A DNA stretch of 64,000 nucleotides from Antedon mediterranea (Eukaryota; Echinodermata; Crinoidea; Comatulida; Antedonidae): the NCBI RefSeq assembly GCF_964355755.1, contig NC_092670.1, positions 19,095,201 through 19,159,200 on the forward strand. The letters run 5' to 3'. A model generated the notes under the pieces. It had not been told where the DNA came from, made no database searches, and was given only the letters and a program-made list of their open reading frames with translations. Position numbers and translations under genes: made by a program. Positions 1 through 9,867 of this stretch are shown here, one piece after another. The stretch's first letter is position 1, and the number at the start of each line of letters is the position of its first letter.

Positions 1-216
1 TGCCGTTTCCAATTTGGCGAAATTTGAAACATTTCGACTGACAACAGTCTGATTTCCCTTTGTTCAGATAAAGTACTCGACCTCTTTCAATTAAGCCCTG
101 TGTTTTTAATATCTTAGCCATTAATTTTTATGCATTCTAAAACTGTTTTAATCTTATAAAATTGTTTAATTTACTTTGCCTAAACAAAAATGTTGATAAT
201 TATTTTATTGGGGAAG

Positions 217-287
217 ATGACGGCCCTCTATTAAGAGATGTTCTTCTTGACAAAATTAAAGAAAACCGACTACAGATAAATGACTAG
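217..287 (+). CDS. STING-like gene, copy 1: last exon only
   Basis: Only the final coding exon of a STING (stimulator of interferon genes) paralogue is in the window; the rest lies to the left. The translation contains LLRDVLLDKIKENRLQIND followed by TAG at 285-287. It aligns with the last exon of the intact copy A (LLRDVLLNNINNDRVQID), so it is the C-terminal end of the ligand-binding domain. Copies A and B have a polypyrimidine tract plus AG directly before the codon for Gly; that AG is missing here. The next AG (215-216) keeps the phase but drops two residues, so I place the start at 217. No interferon-type C-terminal tail follows. The gene could be intact or decayed; the window cannot decide. 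Confidence 0.7.
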
Positions 288-1065
288 AATTGAAGCGAAT
301 GTCTAATAAATTTGTCACGATGGGCAGTATCATGAGTTTTTAATAGACTGTGGAGATTGTTAATATTAAAATGTTTATGTAGGCCTAGATTATTTTTGTT
401 TACAATTGAATAGATTCATTTATTGTGATTTTTTATTTTATTTAAATTCAATTTTGTATATAGTGTATGTATTATTATGAAACAATGTTTTAGGTGAATG
501 ACTACCAGTTTTTTTTAACTTTTTCATTTCATGGGTCAGTTAGTTCTAGTGAACATGACCATTTTCAGTATATTAAGTACATTGCTGCCACAGTGTATAA
601 ACTTTAAAAACAGACAGTATTGTATATATTTCATTTCATTCTTTAAGACTCAACCGTGACACAGGTCAAAGTTGTTAGATTGTTTTCATTTCCTGTAAAT
701 ATTTTACCAAATATTTGGAAACATAAATATAAGGAATGATTAAATGATAAACAAATTAGCTAAAATTTGAACTTTAACATTTATATTAATTACTAAATAT
801 AATGTTTAGTTTAGTTCTGCGTCTTTTATCATCTATTTGTAGTTATTGCATATTCATTTTTTTGAATAGAATAGCTAAATAAATATTCAAGAATTGTTGC
901 AATTTATGAGTGGTGTTTCAGGTCTGTAATGCCAATGTTTTATAATATAATAATATCAATTAACAAAATCTGAAAATGGAATCCTTAAAATGACTACCGG
1001 TATAGCCTACTGTATTATTTTTAAGGAGCCATACATTATTTTTTTTTAAACGTATTATATAATCC
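288..1065. other. 3' flank of STING copy 1
   Basis: AT-rich sequence after the stop codon of copy 1, with no further coding homology. A canonical AATAAA lies at 878-883 and could end the copy 1 transcript. The last five bases (1061-1065, AATCC) are the target-site duplication of the retrotransposon that follows. Confidence 0.5.
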
Positions 1066-1473
1066 TGTTAGTAACGCAACGCTTTATTTCTGCTATGTTA
1101 AACTGCACCTGACATAATATGTAAATTTCCCGTTCTTTTGTTTCTATTATTCCCTTTTACTGTGCTGCGCTTGTCGTTGTCGTTGTTCTTTTCATTTCGT
1201 GAGCGGTAATCCTATGCATACCTTTGCATTACACCAGACAGGCCAGTGATGTAAGTTCGTTATTTGCTTCCTTTGATTACTCTCTTTAGTTTAGTTTAGG
1301 CTTAATACCATTTCTACATTTTGCTAATTTAACCTGGATACATTGTAGTTCTTTATTGTATTATTTTGTTACATTTTCAGTTTGAACCACAATAAATCAA
1401 TTGTGAAGTGCAAAACCTGGTTGGAAGTTTTTTTTTTGTATACCGATTAACGTACGACGCTACGAGCGTTACA
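1066..1473 (+). repeat. 5' LTR of BEL/Pao element
   Basis: Starts TGTTAG and ends TTACA. It matches the 3' LTR over its full length with five internal substitutions plus one at the last base, and two short indels that I could count (a GTT unit and a TTTAG unit). It carries an AATAAA near its 3' end. The first pol-polyprotein ATG is only about 15 bp downstream, which leaves a very short leader. I could not assign the primer-binding site to a particular tRNA. Confidence 0.92.
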
Positions 1474-1487
1474 GTTCAAAATCAAGA

Positions 1488-4051
1488 ATGTCTCATACAG
1501 AATCTGAGGTTGCACGTATGAAGTCCAAGCGTGGATACGCTAGGGGAGCTGTTACCCGAATTATGGGTACCGTGCAAAAATTGATGGCAAGAAAGGAAAA
1601 CCTTTCCCAAGTCCATGAACGAATGGAGGAGGTGGAAACCTTGACGGAGGCGTTTGCAGCTGCACATGCAGACTATGTAATGTTGTTAAAGGATGAGGAG
1701 GCCAAGCAGGAAGCGGAGGTTTATCAGAGAGAATTTGTCACGAGAATAAACGACTTCTGTGATGATATCGGCACATGGATCGCCAGTGTTGAACACTCTG
1801 AGCAACATAAGTCTGTTTCGGAAGTTGGCAGCCGCTTTTCACTAATTTCAATCACATTGCCTTGGATGAAGCGAGAGCTAAGGCTAGGGCGGAGAAAGCT
1901 GCACTTAAAGCTGAAATACAAGGCTTGGTGGAGCAAAAATCTTTAGAACAAGAGCAATTCGAATTGAGACGAATAAAACCGGCGCGCCAGATGGAACTTG
2001 AAACCCAGCGTTTTCAGGCTGAGATGAAATTGGCGCTAGAAGATCATCACGCAATGATTGAGATGGGAAGACAAGAGTTGGAGCTCGATCATCGCCGTCG
2101 AGAGATGGAATTAAGTGCTAAAATGGCGAAAGCTGATGCAGTCCAGAAGGTCTACACCGAAGTTATTGAGACTGAAACTCAACCACGTTATCATTCTACA
2201 CCGGAGGATTTAGTCCTACCAACTATACACCTACCTTCATTTGATGGCCGACATCTCGATGCGTCAAGGTTTGAACGCAACCCATCTAAACCCACTGAAC
2301 CGATACTCCAAACACCTAAAGCAGACGATCCTTCAGTTAGAAAAAAGTCTGATTCACCAGCACTAAATACATTGCACCAACCGGAAGAATTGTCGAATAC
2401 CATATGCCAGATGTTAGCCGATTCTCGATTACACCAGCAATCTCTTGTGGAGGCTTTAAATCTACCGAAAAATGAGCTACCGATGTTTGATGGTAACCCG
2501 CTGCATTACTGGTCCTTTATTAGAGCATTTGACAATGCTATAGACAGAAAATCAACGGATGATGGAGCAAAGCTTATATTCCTGTTGCAGTTTTGTACCG
2601 GAAAGGCCAAAACCTTACTACAGTGCTGTCTAATGAAGGAACCAGCTGAAGGTTATCGTCTGGCAAAAAAATTGGAAAGATTTGGCAATAACGACAACAT
2701 AGCACAAGCCTGGATCGACAAAATAACAAAAAGAAAGAACTTTAGAGACGAACTTGACCTACAAGATTTCGCGGATGACATAAGATGTTGTCAGGAAACG
2801 TTAGAATCAATGGGATATTTAAGTGAGCTTGAAAACCGTAGAAGTCTTTGTACGATAGCGGAGAAGTTACCAAATTATTTAAAAACACGTTGGCTAAAGA
2901 AAAATTATGATATTAAAACTAAGATGAAACAAGCTCCAAATTTAGATGACATGGTAAAATTTATCACTGCTGCTGCTGAGGAAGCAAATGATCCGATCTT
3001 TGGCAAGTTGGTTCGCAAGGATCGACGTGATAAACAGAAGCAGAATACAAGCTACAGTGCGCAGTCCATACATATTCCTTCATCAAAAAAGCCCGAGGTA
3101 CCACCTGTAAACCCACCTAAAGAAGATGAACGCTGTGTATACTGTGGGCATAATCACTATGTTACGTTCTGCAAATCATTCAAAGCTCTGCGGGTTAAAG
3201 ACAGGCTAGCATTTGTTCAGTCGAAGCGGTTATGCGTTAATTGTTTCAAACCTGGGCACATAGGAAAGGAGTGTTTGCGTCAAATTACTTGCGACATAGA
3301 TGACTGTGGTAAGAAACACAGCAAATATTTGCATATTCCACGTTACGTAACCAATTCTCCACCTAATCCACCTAATCCACCTAACTCTTCACCTCATCCA
3401 CCTATCCCTACAGTGACTACAGCACCAACTACCACCGCCACTCCTCTGATGCAAGCGGCATTAGTTCAAGGAAACAGCAAGTTTATTCAAGCAAATCGTG
3501 AAAGGGTGGCGTTGCCGATTGTTGCCGTCCGTGTACGTGGCAAAGATCCGAATTCATATGTTGACACTTATGCTTTAATAGATACAGGCGGAACATTTAG
3601 TTACTGTACTGAGGAATTAGCTGACAGACTACAAGTGGTAAGGCAGAAGTGTACGGCGGAGCTTACTACAATTGAACAGAAAAATATTTTGATAAATACG
3701 GAGCTGATAAGCCTTAACCTGTCCAATTTAGAAAACACATACACTGCACGTATGCCACAAATAATAGTGAGACACTCTCTCAACCTAGGCCTAGATAATC
3801 TAGCATGCCATGAAGACTTGATAAAGTGGCCTCATCTTGCCGATATACAGTTACAACCAATTCTGGACGTAACAGAAGTTCAGCTTCTCATTGGCCAAGA
3901 TATGCCAGAACTATTGTGTCCACAAGAAGTGCGTAAAGGCTGGGCAATAAATGGCCCAATCAATAAAGATGTTAATCAGCCTCGATCAAGTCACCATGTG
4001 CAACTTAAAGCAACCTATGAACAGTCTCTGTTGGAAGCTGAATACAAGTAA
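1488..4051 (+). pseudogene. BEL/Pao gag-like region and aspartic protease (frameshifted)
   Basis: Two overlapping open segments. 1488-1946 encodes the N-terminal coiled-coil-like part. 1862-4051, in the -1 frame, continues it with a Lys/Glu/Ala-rich helix, a DUF1759-like domain (about residues 190-370 of the longer segment), two zinc knuckles (CVYCGHNHYVTFC and CVNCFKPGHIGKEC), a Pro-rich linker, and a retropepsin-like domain with IDTGG. Sequence similarity suggests a single ancestral reading frame broken by an indel between roughly 1.75 and 1.86 kb; a programmed -1 shift is possible, but I see no convincing slippery heptamer. The frame breaks again close to 4051, where pol homology continues in another frame. 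Confidence 0.85.
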
Positions 4052-5579
4052 TCCCAGCGCCGAAACTACCTTATCCATCAATGATCACAGGGTATTGCAT
4101 TTATGGGAAGACTCCATTAGTCTAAAAGATGACCACTATTCTATGAATATTCCATTCAAGCACAGACCACCAAACCTACCTGATAATCGTCAGATGGTAG
4201 ACCGTAGATTGTACCTGTTGGGTAAACGATTGACACGAGACCCAGTTTTGAAGAAAAAATACGAAACTGAAATTCATAAAGTACTTGCTGATTGACACGC
4301 AGAACTTGTTCCAGAAGAGGACCTCTGCAGAGCTGACGGTTGTGTATGGTACCTCCCGCATCACCCGGTGTTTAACCCCAAGAAGCCGGACAAATGCCGA
4401 ATCGTCTTTGATTGTGCTGCTAGGGCAAATGGCACCTCGTTAAATGATCAGGTACACCAAGGACCAGATTTGACCAATAAACTAATCGGCGTCCTCCTTC
4501 GTTTCCGACAAGAGGCTGTTGCGTTCACAGCCGATATCCAAGGCATGTTTCACCAAGTTGTTGTAAATCCCGCCGATCGTAACGCACTGCGGTTCCTATG
4601 GTGGAAAAATGATGACCCATACAACGTGCCTTTAGAGTATAGAATGACTGTTCATTTATTTGGAGGAGTTTGGAGCCCAAGTTGCGCCAATTATGCTGTT
4701 CATCGGACTGTCGAGGATAACGCAAGTGAATACAGCAATGCTGCAAGGCAGACAATATTAAGCGTAACTTTTACGTAGACGATTGCTTAAAGTCTGTAGC
4801 GTCTGTTGACGAAGCCATATATCTCGTACATGAAGTTAAAAGACTATTGCAGTAGTGTGGAGGGTTTCACCTCAACAAGTGGATGTCGAATAGCCGGGAG
4901 GTTATCTATTCTCTACCTCAAGATGAGTGGGCCACAGGATTAAAGAACATTAGTTTCGACAGCTTACCATGTGTGCGAGTCCTTGGAAGGCTTTGGAATA
5001 TTGAGCAAGACAAGTTCCAATACGATATTCAAGTTGCTGTTAAACCTATGACACGTCGCGGAGTGCTAAGTATACTCAACTCTGTGTACGATCCACTTGG
5101 TTATGCAGGACCCTATGTACTGCGAGGAAAGATGATATTTCAGCAACTATGCCGCTGCAAATACGACTGGGATGATCCCATACCAACTGAGAGTGCTGAT
5201 CAGTGGAATCGATGGCTCATTGACCTTCCTACTATAATGGATCTGAAGGTACCACGTTGTTTTAAGCCCATTGGGCTTCGCATCAAATCCAGCCAACTAC
5301 ATCATTTTGTCGACGCATCCGAAGCTGGATACGGGGTAGTAACGTATCTTAGAATGATAGATTCCTACGATAAAAGCCATTGTAGTATTCTGATGTCCAA
5401 ATCGAGACTTGCACCTTTGAAGACCACAACCATCCCAAGGTTGGAGTTGACCCCAGCCGTCGAAGCAATCAAGTTAGACAAGTTGTTGCCGCGTGAGCTA
5501 GAAATTCCGCTGTTGGAATCCACCTTTTGGTCGGACAGCATGATCGTTTTATGGTATATTAAAAATGATGAGCGTCGCT
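4052..5579 (+). pseudogene. BEL/Pao reverse transcriptase and RNase H N-part (broken)
   Basis: Reverse transcriptase homology runs from about 4050. The frame containing CRIVFDCAARANG is stopped by TGA at 4293-4295, before that motif. The conserved block ending in LRFLWW follows. The frame is lost near 4750, and the catalytic FYVDD (4769-4783) lies in the next frame. A TAG at 4853-4855 precedes the HLNKW segment, and 4883-5573 is open and covers the connection and RNase H start (HHFVDASEAGYG, with its catalytic Asp). The reading is cut at 5580 by the hAT element; the frame is continuous with 7179 onward if the insertion and one target duplication are discounted. At least four lesions make this copy non-coding. 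Confidence 0.88.
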
Positions 5580-7170
5580 CAGGGGTGGCGCCAGGATCTT
5601 CCCGACGCGGGGGCTACATTCCCCGACGAGGGGGCTATGCGAGCGAAGCGAGCATCACAAGGCTGGGGGCCAGGGGGCCGGCAAGGGCCCCCGGTGGGGG
5701 TCCAGGGGGCGAAGCCCCCGGAAGCAACGCGTTCTAGCGTCATTTGAGGTCATTTTAATCAGATTTAGGGTAGCCATTTTTTCCATTTTTTTATAATGCA
5801 TAAATAAAATACTGCGTGCAAAAAACGATGCGCGATGACTGTTTCAATCCATATTTTTCAATTTAAAAAATAAAAGTTCAAAGAAAATTTAGAAAAATAG
5901 AGTTGGAGGTCCTGGAAATTGGACTTATTATACTTCAAAACATGAAACAAAATATATAAGTCCCTATCATGGTTGTGACTGAGCTAAGAAATGTTTGAAA
6001 AATAGAGATGTTAGGTCCCGGAAAATGCACTTCTTGTACTTCGAAATATGACCAGCTTTATTGTTGGGGCTGAGCTAAGAAAATGTTTAAAACTAGAGCT
6101 GCAGGTCTTCAAAAAATTGCATTTTATACTTTGGAAACATCAGGCCCAGAGGCTTAAAAAACGCAAGCGTAGACCTTTTTCAGTCGGGGAAATAAGTTTA
6201 TTCCACCCAAGTGTATGCCTGCGTACCATCTGGACTTCCGAGTGGTGAGAAATTCATGACATACAGGACATTGAAAATTTAATAACTTAGCTATAATAAG
6301 ATGTTGGCTAAGCGAAAATGGCATGTTTTTTTGTTTAGTAATGAATGAAATATTTATTTTAGGTGCCCCACGGTACAGAAGGTTACTTGTAAATTAAAAA
6401 ATTGGTGAACATACGAACAATTAACATAATTCGTTTTTGCTGTAGTGTAGCGTACGTCGACACAGTACACGACGTAACCGTCTGTAAACTTCGCCTGGAA
6501 AATAACTACAGTACACATTTTGGTCCCTGGATAGAACATGATATCGCGACCCAACGTTGAACGATCGTACAAAGGGATACCACCAGACAAGTGCGTACCT
6601 ATAGCTATTGTTTAGTAGTAAGTTAGATCGCTGGCAATAATGAATGCATAAAGTGCATAATATCACTCTGACGTAGGCCTACTCTCACGGTCAATGAAAC
6701 GTCGAGGTTTTCTAGGCGCTGAAGCTACGAAGTGAACGCGAACGAATTATATTCCCCGACAAAAAGTACCCGAACCGTCGGTAAACTTCGCCTGGAAAAT
6801 AACTACATTACACATTTTGGTCCCTGGATGGAACTTGATATCACGCGTCTCGACCCAACGTTGAACGATTCGTACAAAAGGATACCGCCAGACAAGTGCG
6901 TACCTAGCTAATGTTTAGTAGTAAGTTAGATCGCTGGCAATAATGAATGCATATAGGCCTAAATTGTATAATAGCACTCTGACGTACTCTCACGGTCAAT
7001 GAGACGTCGCGGTTTTCTAGGCGCTGAAGCTACCAAGTGAACGCGAACGTTTTTTACTGTATATTATATTCCCCGACAAAAAGTACCCGTGTTCCCCGAC
7101 GGGGGTGCTAGGCTCCCCGACGAGGGGGCTAGAGCCCCCGTAGCCCCCCCCCCCGCTGGCGCCACCACTG
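5580..7170. mobile_element. Non-autonomous hAT element nested in BEL/Pao
   Basis: A 1591-bp insertion with terminal inverted repeats CAGGGGTGGCGCCAG (5580-5594) and its near-perfect complement (7156-7170, 14 of 15 bases). An exact 8-bp target duplication GCGTCGCT lies at 5572-5579 and 7171-7178. CAG-starting ends and 8-bp duplications are hAT hallmarks. Both subterminal regions carry repeated G- and C-runs around CCCCGACG. There is no transposase: the short open frames inside have no recognisable domain. The interior contains a tandem duplication (separate entry). It is younger than the host retrotransposon because it interrupts its RNase H domain. Confidence 0.92.
6476..7089. repeat. Approx. 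300-bp tandem duplication inside the hAT element
   Basis: Two adjacent copies (6476-6772 and 6773-7089) share the run from AAACTTCGCCTGGAAAATAA through TTTTGGTCCCTGG to CCCCGACAAAAAGTACCCG, with scattered substitutions and small indels. The second copy has an extra AT-rich segment near its end. The divergence suggests the duplication is older than this insertion and is part of the family structure. Confidence 0.85.
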
Positions 7171-7178
7171 GCGTCGCT

Positions 7179-8908
7179 CCCAGACTTACGTAGCAAACCG
7201 TGTTTCGGTAATCAGGGAACATAGTTTTCCGCACCAATGGCGATACATTGACACAAAGAGTAACCCTGGAGATGACGCATCCCGAGGTTTGACTGCAAGC
7301 AAGCTGGTTAATAACCGCAGATGGGTTAGCGGACCATCATACCTGTGGAAAAATGAAGAAAGATGGCCAACTCAACCACCCCTTATATGCGCAGAACTTG
7401 AAGCAAGGGCGGAAATTAAAAAATCGTCAAAAATCTACACAGTTGTGACAAATAATAACGCTACTGTCGACCAACTCTTAAAACGATACTCTTTCTGGTA
7501 CGGGCTAAAGCGAGCTGTGGCATGGATTATGCGCTTCAAAGCCTTTATGTTGAAACCTGCATGCCTAATTACTGGGAAACTAACGGTAAACGAGCTTAAG
7601 AAAGCAGAAGAATCCATCATCTGGTATATTCAAACAAATAGCCTGAAGCCTGAGCAGATTAATTCGCTTAAAAGGTTGAATCCTATCCTGATAGAAGACG
7701 GTCTGTGGCGTGTGGGAGGTAGATTAGAAAAGGCAAATGTATCATACCAAACCAAGCATCAAGTGTTGCTACCAGCAAATCACCATGTTACTAAGTTAAT
7801 TGTCGAACATCACCACTTGAGAACGGGTCACGCTGGAGCTGAACGCACTTTGGCTGAAACCAGACTAAAGTATTGGATTGTTCGAGGTCGCCCCACCGTG
7901 AAAGGTATCTTGTCCAAATGTATAACATGCAGGAAGTTGAGAGCAAGAACAGAAACACAAATGATGGGAAATCTTCCTGAAGCCCGGGTTAAATCAAATG
8001 AAACGCCGTTCAATAGAGTAGGTATCGACTACTTTGGACCGTTTATAATAAAAAGAGCCCGTAGCGAATTGAAAAGATACGGATGTATCTTCACTTGCCT
8101 CGCCACTCGAGCCATTCACTTAGAGGTTTCACACAGTTTGGACACCGACTCGTTCATCAATGCCTTACAACGCTTTATTACACGTCGGGGCGAGCCAGCC
8201 GAAATTCGCTCAGATAACGGCACGAACTTAGTAGGTGCTCAACTGCAATTAAAGCAAGCACTTAAAGGATGGAACCAACATAAGATAGGTGACTTCTTGC
8301 AACAAAAGGAAATTGAGTGGATATTTAATACTCCTACTGCGTCATATGGGTGGAGCCTGGGAGAGGCAAATTCGTACGGTGCGTTCCGTACTGTGCGTGG
8401 CGTATTGGGTCAGCAGAAACTGGATGATGAAGGATTATCAACACTGATGTGCATAGTAGAAAGCACAGTGAACAGTCGTCCCATAACTAAACTTTCCAGT
8501 GATCCAGGTGATCCAGATGATCCCTCGCCCCTTACACCTAACCACCTATTGCTTATGCGTGCTGGACCATCATTACCTCCTGGCATGTTCGTTAACCAAG
8601 ACTTGTATAAGCGTCGTTGGCGTCAAATTCAGTATATGGCGGACATCTTTTGGAAACGATGGTTAAGTGAATATCTTCCTGACCTACAACAGCGCCAGAA
8701 ATGGTTAAAACCAAGAAGAAATCTACGGCAAGGGGACCTGGTTCTAATGAAAGCAGAGAACACACCTCGTTACCAATGGCCTTTAGGATTGATCACCAAG
8801 ATTTACCCCGGCACCGACGGACGGGTTCGTTCTGTTGAAGTTAAAACCCAAACGGGTGTATATGATAGGCCAATTGTTAAAATTTGCTTACTAGAAGGAT
8901 GTATGTAA
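7179..8908 (+). CDS. BEL/Pao RNase H C-part and integrase (open segment)
   Basis: After the hAT insertion the pol frame is open to the stop at 8906-8908. First comes the end of RNase H (KSNPGDDASRG), then the integrase. The zinc-finger region holds HHHLRTGHAG and CITCRKLRA (HHCC type). The DDE core has Asp in GIDYFGP and Asp in RSDNGTNLVG. The third acidic residue probably lies in SYGWSLGEA, where the family usually has a GGVWE-like motif, so the catalytic neighbourhood looks altered. The C-terminal part has the GDLVLMKAENTPR strand typical of BEL/Pao integrases. This is the only long undamaged part of the polyprotein, and it lacks its own start. Confidence 0.88.
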
Positions 8909-9060
8909 TTAAATGTAGTTAGATTTAGAAAATCAGACAATTAATGATACACCATAATATTGATAAATTCTTAATTTGCAAATCCGTGCTAAAAACATGG
9001 CACTGGGTTACTTATTATTTATTACTTGATAGGAAGAATACATTATGTATACAATGTATT

Positions 9061-9070
9061 GGGGCCGGGG
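9061..9070 (+). promoter_or_regulatory. Polypurine tract of BEL/Pao element
   Basis: GGGGCCGGGG directly abuts the first TG of the 3' LTR. This is the expected place for the plus-strand primer. The two central pyrimidines make it imperfect. Confidence 0.6.
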
Positions 9071-9480
9071 TGTTAGTGACGCAACGCTTTATTTCTGCTA
9101 TGTTAAACTGCACCTGACATAATATGTAAATTTCCCGTTCTTTTGTTTCTATTATTCCCTTTTACTGTGCTGCGCTTGTCGTTGTCGTTCTTTTCATTTC
9201 GTGAGCGGTAATCCTATGCGTACCTTTGTATTACACCAGACAGGCCAGTGGTGTAAGTTCGTTATTTGCTTCCTTTGATTACTCTCTTTAGTTTAGTTTA
9301 GTTTAGGCTTAATACCATTTCTACATTTTGCTAATTTAACCTGGATACATTGTAGTTCTTTATTGTATTATTTTGTTACATTTTCAGTTTGAACCACAAT
9401 AAATCAATTGTGAAGTGCAAAACCTGGTTGGAAGTTTTTTTGTTGTATACCGATTAACGTACGACGCTACGAGCGTTACC
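9071..9480 (+). repeat. 3' LTR of BEL/Pao element
   Basis: Full-length partner of the 5' LTR, ending TTACC rather than TTACA and followed by the target duplication AATCC at 9481-9485. It ends 387 bp upstream of the start codon of STING copy A, so its own promoter or enhancer would fire toward that gene. Confidence 0.92.
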
Positions 9481-9817
9481 AATCCTATAAAGCATGGCCT
9501 ATTATAATTTGTATCAGCGTTTCACAATGTCATGTCCGCATGAAACATTATACTGACATTAACGATAAACTCGTGGAAAATCTAATTTTAGATACTACCG
9601 TATTGTATTGTTTGAAGAGATAGCCTTCAACTGTGTACGCGCCATTATAAACATCGATCGCCAAGAGAAAGTGACAGGCCTAGGTCCGTTTCTACTTTGG
9701 AAACCATTGTCAACATTTATCTTAGATTTGTTGTTCCTTGTATTTTTGTCATATATCATTTTTCAGTATTTCATTCTTCGGGATTTTTTTCTTTTTATCC
9801 TGCATAAGCCTACTGAG

Positions 9818-9826
9818 TATATAAAG
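9818..9826 (+). promoter_or_regulatory. TATA box of STING copy A
   Basis: TATATAAAG lies 42-50 bp upstream of the proposed ATG at 9868. With normal spacing it would start transcription near 9850 and give a very short 5' UTR. A possible IRF-type half-site (AAGAGAAAGTGA) sits about 150 bp further upstream. Regulation through it is inference. Confidence 0.55.
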
Positions 9827-9867
9827 TTACAGCATCCACATGCAGCAGTAGACCATTTACAACAACA

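Larger units (their letters stand above)
1066..9480 (+). mobile_element. BEL/Pao LTR retrotransposon (defective, with nested hAT)
   Basis: An 8.4-kb LTR retrotransposon. Two direct LTRs (1066-1473 and 9071-9480) are flanked by a perfect 5-bp target duplication AATCC (1061-1065 and 9481-9485), as is usual for BEL/Pao. Between them, in order: a gag-like DUF1759 region, two zinc knuckles, an aspartic protease with a DTG motif, reverse transcriptase with YVDD, RNase H, and an integrase with an HHCC finger and DDE core. The order and the reverse transcriptase sequence fit BEL/Pao rather than Gypsy or Copia (established family knowledge). The copy cannot work alone: it has frameshifts near 1.8, 4.05 and 4.75 kb, stops at 4293 and 4853, and a 1.6-kb hAT insertion in RNase H. 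The LTRs remain about 98-99% identical by eye. Confidence 0.93.

Noticed and set aside
9775-9790. GGGATTTTTTT as a Rel/Dorsal site before STING-A
   Set aside because: It is part of a T-rich run and lacks the 3' half of the site.
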